From assembly GCA_027422505.1 (NCBI GenBank), contig JAPQWV010000122.1:1-64000 (forward strand): 64,000 nt of DNA. Reading direction: 5' to 3'. Source of the stretch: Craterostigma plantagineum (Eukaryota > Streptophyta > Magnoliopsida > Lamiales > Linderniaceae). Numbering within the stretch: the stretch's first letter is position 1; the number at the start of each line of letters is the position of its first letter. Both the position numbers and the translations under genes were made by a program. Below are positions 48,218 to 64,000 of the stretch, one piece after another. The notes under the pieces were generated by a model, which was not told where the DNA came from, did not search any database, and saw only the letters and a list, made by a program, of their open reading frames with translations.

Positions 48218-49705
48218 TGATAAACGTATTTCAATGCGTTTATCATACTATTTAATTGGGATATAATAGAGCTCTAGCAATCATTTTATGCATTTATTCG
48301 TCATATTTACACTTATTTTCATATTAAAGGAGCTTAGGACGAGTTTCGGGCGAAAAGGAGCGAAAACGGGGCAAAACGGGCGAAAACAGTGAAAACTGGC
48401 GAAGGTCACGGCCGTGACACATAGTGCACTCGGCCGTGACAAGGGGCAGAGGCTAATCAAAGAGAAGGTCACGGCCGTGACACCCATTGCACTAGGCCGT
48501 GACAAGGGGCAGAGGCTAATCAAAGAGAAGGTCACGGCCGTGACACCCATTGCACTTGGCCGTGACACTTGACAGAGAGTTGGAAAGAGAAGGTCACGGC
48601 CGTGACACCCATTGCACCTGGCCGTGACACTTGGCAGAGAGGTCGACTGAAGATGGTCACGGCCGTGACCATCGATGCACTTGGCCGTGACGCATAGTTT
48701 CGATATTCTCGCGTGGAGTCGGTGATGGTCACGGCCGTGACGACCCATGTCCAGGCCGTGACCAGTGCGAAATTTCCCATAAAAGCCCAAATTCGACTCA
48801 GAAAGAGGGGACTTCGACCAGAGACAATTCCTAAACCCCTTAGAGACGAAAAATAGCACGAAAGAACGCAGAATCACGCCCCGGAGCGCAAGAGACGGAG
48901 TTCTACGCAAACGTGAACGAAGAACAAAGATCTACCCAAGCTTTCAACGATTATGAGTTCTTTTCTCCTAATTTCTATTTCCTTAGTTGTTTTTCCTTCT
49001 ATTATGCGTAGCTAATTCCCTTTGTGTTTGGGATTAGATGAACGCTAGGATATTTCGTAGTTAAGACTTGTAATTATCGTGACTATGTGTTTTGACTATT
49101 TATCGTTCTATGAAACTATTTCGTTGCTTTAATATGTCTATGTGTTAAAGTAATTGTTTGGAAAATCGTTTAGGGCGACAGCTAAATAACGATTAGGCCG
49201 TTCATAGAAGATAGGATTCGAGTATAGGGCGACAGCAAATGCTCGATCCTCGCCGTTAGTAATTAATGAATTTTAGATCCCCGCGAGCGTTTAGGGCGAC
49301 AGCAAACTCGCGAGCGGGCAGGAAAATTACTGCGATCTAGTCAGAATCACGTAGGAGCGATAGTTTATTGTCTTAGCCAATAATACCTAGCGGGATTCGA
49401 ATCCCGAGCACTTTTTATTATCTGAAAGCTTCGTACCAGTTTAACGTGCTCTTTGAATTTCTAGTCGATTTAGGGGTAAGTGTTAGGTTAAGTCATCAAA
49501 AATCTGCGTATTTTATTTAGGCTAAATATCGAGTCGATAGGTAATTACTAGTACTTGATTTATTCCTCGTGTTCGATACTCGTCTACTCACTCTACTGCA
49601 CTACAAACGATAGGTTCACTGCCTATCGCACGTCGGTGATAGTAATTTAGTATACGTTTTATTTTATCACTTGTCGCACTTGCACAATACACCACGTGTC
49701 GATCA
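48218..49705 (+). repeat. Athila-like 3' LTR
   Basis: 1,488 bases, otherwise collinear with the left LTR. The palindrome array is repeated at 48404-48763. Confidence 0.95.
48404..48763 (+). repeat. array of GGTCACGGCCGTGAC palindromes in the right LTR
   Basis: Same six-copy array as in the left LTR, with one visible substitution (CACCTGG here, CACATGG there). Confidence 0.9.
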
Positions 49706-51642
49706 GGTACGCAAGTCATGTTAATTTTCTATACATATATATCTTGATTCTTGAGAGAGGGAGAGGCAAAATGGGAGAGAGACACTTCCTTAAATTTATT
49801 ATTCCATTCCGTACTCAAGCGATGGTCAATCCAACTTCATTTGATTTTTAACACACCGTTACTTCATTATAGTCATGCAATATTTTGTTTTCAAACTTAA
49901 ATTCCATGGAAGGGACACGAGAGTGGACCTTAAAATACGAAACTCTTTTTTGTGGGCATGAATTGAATTTACGTTACTTTTGATTGGATGTACAGTATTA
50001 GAGACAGTTTAGGAAAATATTAACGTGGGTACATGAGTAATCAAAATCTTCCTTTAATATTAAATGTGAAAATATGCAATATCAATACACACACCAATAA
50101 GTAAATATGGTATAAGACAACTCATACATATGGACAATAAACCCTTGATCATCGCCTGAGACAGACATTCCTCAAAATCACGATGACCCGATCATTTGTT
50201 TATGCTCACGGTGGTTGCTATATATATATATATATTTGCATAATTGACGATGACTTCATCCAATACAAATTATGGTTTATAGTCCCACCCACAAACACAT
50301 ATGACATACACACACGCATATATAACAGTTCGGAATATTAAATTCTACAGGACCAGTTAATCAAATGAAAGTTATAAATCAAATTTTCCGTTCGGTATAA
50401 TTATTAGTATTTATGAAAATTGGATGGTCTGATGAATTTGCATGTGCAGCATGTGTGCGTACGTAAAGTATATAAAATACAGGACCACTATACGTGGTTT
50501 ACATTCTTTATTTACATAAGTATATATATTTGAAGTACCTCAATGGTGTATATATATACATAGTTAGGTTTTAATTGATAAAATGCACGTTCTCTGTAGT
50601 GATGATGGTTATTGTGTGGCCTTTAGTTACCTTTTAAGTTCCCAAAATAAAAGCCTGCATGTGACTCAAAAGCACGCCTCCACGAATTTTATAATGTTTA
50701 TATATACGTACACCAAATCGTAGATTGGGCCTGCAAATTAATAAAAATCATATCCGAATTACTAAATCACAAACGTCGTTTTGAAGAAAAGGTGTTAGAA
50801 TTATGTTCAAGTGGTGCGTCGTATTGTAATTATTATTCCGTAAGAACATATATTTAGACGAATGAAATGAGGCGTGGCGATTAGGTCAATCGGTTTCACG
50901 AATTAATAAATGAATAATCGAGAAGCATGCACCGTCATAGGAAATATTCAATGGATATAGTGAATATTGATTATCACCTTAATAATTACTCCTTCGATAT
51001 ATCTATATATGTGCAATGATTTCATGCATTAATGGTTACGGCTACAGCGATAAAATGTATGCATATCAAGGCACTTATATACATTGGCAGAGGACCATTT
51101 AAATTTAAACAAATATTCCCAAGATGAAAGTCAAGCATACCAACTTACTGGGGCACAGTGAGAAATATATTTAATTTTTGCTATGTGGTCCAATCTCCGA
51201 CTTGTGATTGTAATAAAATTGCACTAAATGTGCTGGTGATCATATACAACTTTGGTACCAATTTGTTCGCTATCATGTTTTAATTATCATATCCACCATA
51301 CTATTGTGACAACTCGTACCATATATTCCAATTGTCTATAATCACAAACCGGGAGCCAAAAATGAAACCAAATCAAATCATATTAGTACAATTGGAAAGG
51401 AAATATAAGTTCGTTTATCAATACCAAACTGTGACATATGTAAGATAAACATACTCAAGCTGCTAACAATTACAAACTATATATAATCTTCTATAAAATT
51501 AAATACCCTAATAGACTAGTTAAAGACCTATGACCCTATAGAAGATTGTTAATGTACATAACGCCCTAACCCCTAGACAAATAATATGTGTGCTAAAAAT
51601 AAAATTATAATACCAAAATCCAACATTAAAAATATTATTAGT
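49706..51642. other. AT-rich intergenic region
   Basis: No gene recognised. It contains a (TA)8-like run near 50218-50235 and probably the YUCCA 3'UTR at the right end. Confidence 0.45.
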
Positions 51643-53598
51643 TTATAGATGCCTTGCTTGTAACTTCCAACACCGTTCAATGTCTTCTGAAATGTTCTTG
51701 GCATCCATGGAAGCCCCAAGAAGGCCACGTTTGGTGAACCCCACAGCGTAAAGACCATTCTGCCCCTTCCACCCATTCGGAAATGGCCTCTTTGGGAAGC
51801 CATCTTTCTCGGAAAACATCTCACTCTCCTAATATATAAGGAAAGAAAATGAAAGTTATCATTAAATTATTGTTGAGCCCTATGCCTAATTACATGTCTA
51901 TTTTTCTCTAACATATTATTGCAAGAGAATCAAGAATTGAGACATTATACCTTGAGCCAACATGGTACGTTGCTTTTGTAACCAGTTGCTAATATTATCG
52001 CATCGATAGTCTCTTCTCTTCCATCTTCAAATTCAACCGAGTGATGATTTACTCTCGAAACTGCGGGGAATACCTATAAATCAAATAGTTTGTTTATTAA
52101 ATAAATAAGCTCGAAGACAAAAAAAAAATAGCAAGAAAAAAGAACCAAATCAACAAAAGATTTAGTGCTATTAGCACAAATCACTTCTTCTAAAAATGAC
52201 TAAGCAAAGATTAGAATTCCCTCTTTACACGACTTCGGTGCATGTTTGAATAAAAATAGGTGGTTTTGTCGTATTTAAAATTGGAAACTAACCCATTTTT
52301 AAAAATTTGTGCGACATCTATAACAAAAATGAACTAGTTTCTCAACACCCAAACACATTTCATCAACAAAGATTTTTTTTTAAAAAAAAATTACATACCT
52401 TGATCTCTCCACTTTTGATCTTTTCAAGTGTGCCAACGTCTAATACGGGCGTTTTACCCGTAAGATTCTTGAGCTCGAGCGGGCCCATTTTAGGACGGTC
52501 CAAACCATGGCGGCTCGTGTCGCCTAACCTTAGCCACGAAACGGCTAGTAAGAGTCGGTCCACGGCTCGCAATGGCAGCCATTTGAGCAACCACATGGAC
52601 AAGGCAAATGTTGATGTTCCGAGCATTTCTCTTGGTAAAATATGCAGCTGAAAAAAAAAAAAATAATATGATGATGATCATCATCTTCGTCATGCATGTT
52701 CTTAACAAATAATATTATTTCAATTCAAGAATAGTGCAATGCTAGCAAGGGATGCATGATCAGAAATCTTAAAATATGTAGTTCGAAACTTGGCGCACGC
52801 TTCGAGTATTTCAAGAAAGTGCTAATTTTGAATTAGGGTTTTTTAATGTTCTATTATTATTATTACCGTATCTCTGACGACAAGCGAAGGCATGGCGCCA
52901 TGATTGCAAAGATCCAAGCAAACTTCCATCCCCGAGTTTCCACAGCCCACGACCAACACCTTCTTCCCCTCGAACAACGAGCCACTCCTGTACTGACACG
53001 TGTGCACCACCTCGCCTCGGAATTCCCCCAGCCCTTCGATCTCCGGCACCACCGCCTCCGCGTTCTCGCCGGTGGCCGCCACCACCCATCGGCTGACGTA
53101 CTCCACGGTGGTTGTTACACCACCGCCAACGACGACAACCTCGACTCTCACCCTCCAAAATCCAACGCTGCGATCGAACTCTGCGCTCACCACTCTCTGA
53201 TTGAACGCTGGTTTTATCTCGAACCTCTCTGCGTAGTCGCCGAGGTACTGCAAGAACTGCTGCTTCGAAGGGTAGGTGGGGAAATTCCTCGGCGAGGGCA
53301 TTAGGGGTAGTTCGCAGAACTGCTTTGGGAGGTGGAGTTTGAGCCTGTCGTAGGTTTTGGACTGCCATAGAGAAGCTATGCAGTTAGATCTTTCGAGGAC
53401 GAGCGAAGGCACGCCTTTTGATTTCAGGCAAGCTGACACGGCCAAGCCCGACGGGCCGGCGCCTACGATCACAGGCCCGGGGACCCACACGCACCGTTTC
53501 GAAGATGATGCGTGTAGGAAGTTCGTAGGGTTGCTGTATGGGTCGTGGGATGTCTTGCCTCGAATCTCTAAGAGGTGATGATCAGTATCTTCATCCAT
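51643..53598 (-). CDS. YUCCA flavin monooxygenase (auxin biosynthesis), four exons
   Basis: It converts indole-3-pyruvate to indole-3-acetic acid, the rate-limiting step of the TAA/YUC auxin pathway. Start [19 protein letters not shown] at 53598. Exons: 53598-52867, 52647-52399, 52073-51951 and 51828-51643, all GT-AG and in frame. Motifs: FAD-binding [19 protein letters not shown], the GC-motif-like region [20 protein letters not shown], the ATG motif [15 protein letters not shown]-binding [17 protein letters not shown], and [16 protein letters not shown] in exon 3. It ends [10 protein letters not shown] before TAA at 51643-51645. It belongs to the YUC2/6 or YUC3/5/7/8/9 side of the family rather than YUC1/4; I do not give a number. 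Confidence 0.95.
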
Positions 53599-55732
53599 CG
53601 TAATGGGGTTTTTTTTCTTCTTTCTTCGCTTTGTCTTGGGTTCAAGAAAGGATTTGGTTCTATATGTGATGACTGTATCGATCTGAGAAGGAAAATGGGA
53701 AGGAATAACGAAGGTAATTAATACCTCGTTGGATGATGGAAATAGGAGAAAAGGGACTACAAAAATTTGTGAAAATTATGGTTTTTCTCATCCACTTTGT
53801 CAATGGACGAAAGAGAGAGAGAGAGAGAGAGAGAGAGGGAGCGAAGGGGTTAGGCTATGAGGCTGAAGATGAGAGTGATAGGTTTTTCTGCGTGTGTGTG
53901 TTTTCTTTCATGGGATTGAGAGTGTTTTTAAGACGTTTGCGGTGGAAGCGAAATAACTACTGAAGAGTTGATGGCAGTAAGTGATGATGATGAATATGTA
54001 GGGCATATTTATAAGCTAGTGAGTGAGAGATTGCTGAAAGCGAGTTCACTAAGTGTGTGTTTTCTTGTTTTAAATTAGTTCTGAATGGTTTGCTTCATTG
54101 AGGTTGTTATTTACATTGCTAAATGAAATATTAATCTGAAATATATCGAACTCAGACTTCAGGGAAGTGTTCGACACGTATCTTTAGTTTCAACTAGTAG
54201 TGCATAGTTATTTAGACAAAGTCGGTGGAGTTGAAGTAAAATATTCTGTTTGGAATGTAAACCTTAATATTAGTAATAGCGATTGCGTTTTATGTATGTT
54301 ATGCATGCAGACAACAATGTCAATTGTAATTGATATTATAGATATCTATATGTGTTTGTAGGGATCAAAATGTTTAAACCATTACATATTAACCGTGCGT
54401 ACAGTTCTTCTCATACACGGTTTCGGTACCTTCAAATGTTAAAACTTTATAAAAGATTCTATTTGAGAAGCCAAGAATGTACTAAAACTACGGAATTCGA
54501 TAGTAAAAATCATATTACTGTTTCTGATACTGGTCTGACTGTATAAATTTCAATAGAATGTAAAGAAACTTATTTTGTGGAGAATCTAGCTAGCTAGATG
54601 CTATAGGCTGATCCTATCATCGCGTGTATGTACGTCTCTACGTCCACTGTTTTGATTTTAAATATAAGATGTATAAAACTATATTGACTGCTTAAATATA
54701 ATCAAGAATTGTATTACTTTTATATTTTTATCGGGACCTAAGACTGAAGGCTCCTTCAATTCAACCCACCAAATCAAGAAAATATTCACGTGACGGTCCC
54801 ATTCTGTGTTAAAATTAGGATTTTTTTTTTTAAATTGATAAATTTTGTCAACTTGGGATGGAAATATAATACAGATATTTGTTTGAAGCTTGAACAGCAA
54901 CGCTTGCTTTGTAAATTATTTAATTTAATTAATGGTATCGATTTTACATATATGTCTTGAAAAATCATGGTAAGATATTAAGCATAGGATGGAATGACGG
55001 AGGAATGAGGATTACAAGTAGGGCCTCAATGAAAATGCCTTTTCAATTCGAAGAATAAAATTAAATACAAAGCTAACACTTGCTAAGCGATTTCGTAAAG
55101 CCCATTCGTATACTGGGTTATAATAAGGATGTTTGTTATATATTACACCAATCTTTGAATAACCCAACAAAAAAATCATAATAAACCCGTTCCTCTACTA
55201 TCTATGCAGCCATGGAAACTCGGCTGCAGCACGAAATATGTACCAAAGGAAAGAAGGTGACCTTGCATTTCCCCTATATAACGAGGTGGCTGATTCTTAA
55301 AATTGCCTGAGTTTTTTTCTGACAAGTTCTTGGTCCAGCCCAGTTCGTATCAAGCTGATGAGATAAAGAAAACCATCAAAGAGAAGAGATGTTTTCTGCT
55401 GCTACTTCTCTCTTTGTCTGAAGTCAATGGTTGATTTCAGCATTCCGATGTTTTGGGAAGAACGTTGAAGCAATGGTCTCTACAAGTGCAGAGCAGGGGA
55501 CACAGAGAAAAGACAATTGCTTACGAAGGAAATTTGTTGGCAGCAAATGATGCGTCTCCAAAGCCGAAGCAGTTGCCACTTGGACACAGCTGCGCAGCAA
55601 CTTTGTTAGTTACCCCGAAAGGCTCGGACGGACAAAGGCAAATCATAAATAAGATGCGGGAAGAAGATACTCCGTTATTACCTCATCATAACGGGTTGCA
55701 AAATCATAATTTCTTCATTGGTGCTTAAAAAC
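53599..55732. other. YUCCA upstream and TEBICHI downstream region
   Basis: The left part is the YUCCA promoter and leader, with a (GA)13 microsatellite at 53812-53837. The right part is the 3' flank of the TEBICHI gene. A plus-strand frame of about 90 codons at 55453-55728, antisense to the TEBICHI 3'UTR, has no ATG and no recognised similarity. Confidence 0.4.

Positions 55733-64000
<8,268 letters not shown>

Larger units (their letters stand above)
41928..49705 (+). mobile_element. Athila-like Ty3/Gypsy LTR retrotransposon lacking RT, RNase H and integrase
   Basis: A 7,778-base element with 1.48-kb LTRs beginning TGATAAACG and ending GATCA. A perfect 5-base target duplication, GGTAC, sits at 41923-41927 and 49706-49710. 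A tRNA-Asp primer site follows the left LTR, and a polypurine tract GTGTGGGGAGG (48205-48215) precedes the right one. The interior encodes gag and protease only. There is no RT, RNase H or integrase core; the protease frame passes directly into a short tail before the usual post-pol sequence. LTRs differ by about three substitutions and one 5-base indel by eye, so this deleted form itself moved recently, presumably using enzymes from relatives. Confidence 0.94.

Noticed and set aside
52846..53304. 152-codon frame opposite YUCCA exon 1
   Set aside because: It is an antisense shadow of a GC-rich exon; the minus strand carries the full YUCCA motifs.
55453..55728. Plus-strand frame of about 90 codons next to the TEBICHI stop
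   Set aside because: No ATG at its start, no recognised similarity, and it lies in the expected TEBICHI 3'UTR on the opposite strand.

Overview
This is a piece of a plant nuclear genome, almost certainly a eudicot. The evidence is GT-AG introns in AT-rich sequence, plant-only families (3-ketoacyl-CoA synthase, YUCCA, OVATE, SUVH), a plant cytosolic-type tRNA-Phe, and Copia and Athila LTR retrotransposons. I cannot name the species from the sequence alone. No prokaryotic or viral gene cluster is present.

Layout. 1-5 kb: an H2A.Z histone gene whose intron carries a Mutator-like MITE, then a 3-ketoacyl-CoA synthase on the minus strand. 5-8 kb: mostly non-coding, with one copy of a GGTACC-rich repeat. 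8-16.3 kb: an A2-type cyclin (+), a PP2A B' regulatory subunit (-) and a membrane RING-H2 E3 ligase (+). 16.6-17 kb: a second copy of the GGTACC-rich repeat. 18-25 kb: an intronless SUVH H3K9 methyltransferase, followed about 400 bases later by a DDT-domain gene (DDR4-like), both +. 25.9-26.2 kb: a SINE-like insertion with a 15-base target duplication. 26.7-29.4 kb: a 12-exon TauE/SafE membrane transporter (-). 32.8-33.8 kb: an OVATE family protein. 34.1 kb: tRNA-Phe(GAA), with a third GGTACC-repeat copy just downstream. 36.3-41.9 kb: a young Copia element (-). 41.9-49.7 kb: a young Athila-like element (+) that has gag and protease but no reverse transcriptase. 51.6-53.6 kb: a YUCCA auxin-biosynthesis gene (-). 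55.7-64 kb: most of a TEBICHI (POLQ-type helicase-polymerase) gene (-), running off the right edge.

The genes do not form a pathway. Several act on chromatin, the cell cycle or genome stability (H2A.Z, CYCA2, SUVH, DDR4, TEBICHI), which I take as chance proximity. The most informative cross-cutting observation is that at least seven otherwise well-conserved genes carry single-base frameshifts, nearly all apparent losses of one base from short homopolymers. That looks more like residual long-read assembly error than mass pseudogenization. The best structural finds are the intron MITE with perfect 9-base TSDs, the gag-protease-only Athila derivative with an array of palindromes in its LTRs, the SINE, and an in-frame 168-base duplication inside the SUVH gene. 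I found no convincing undescribed system.
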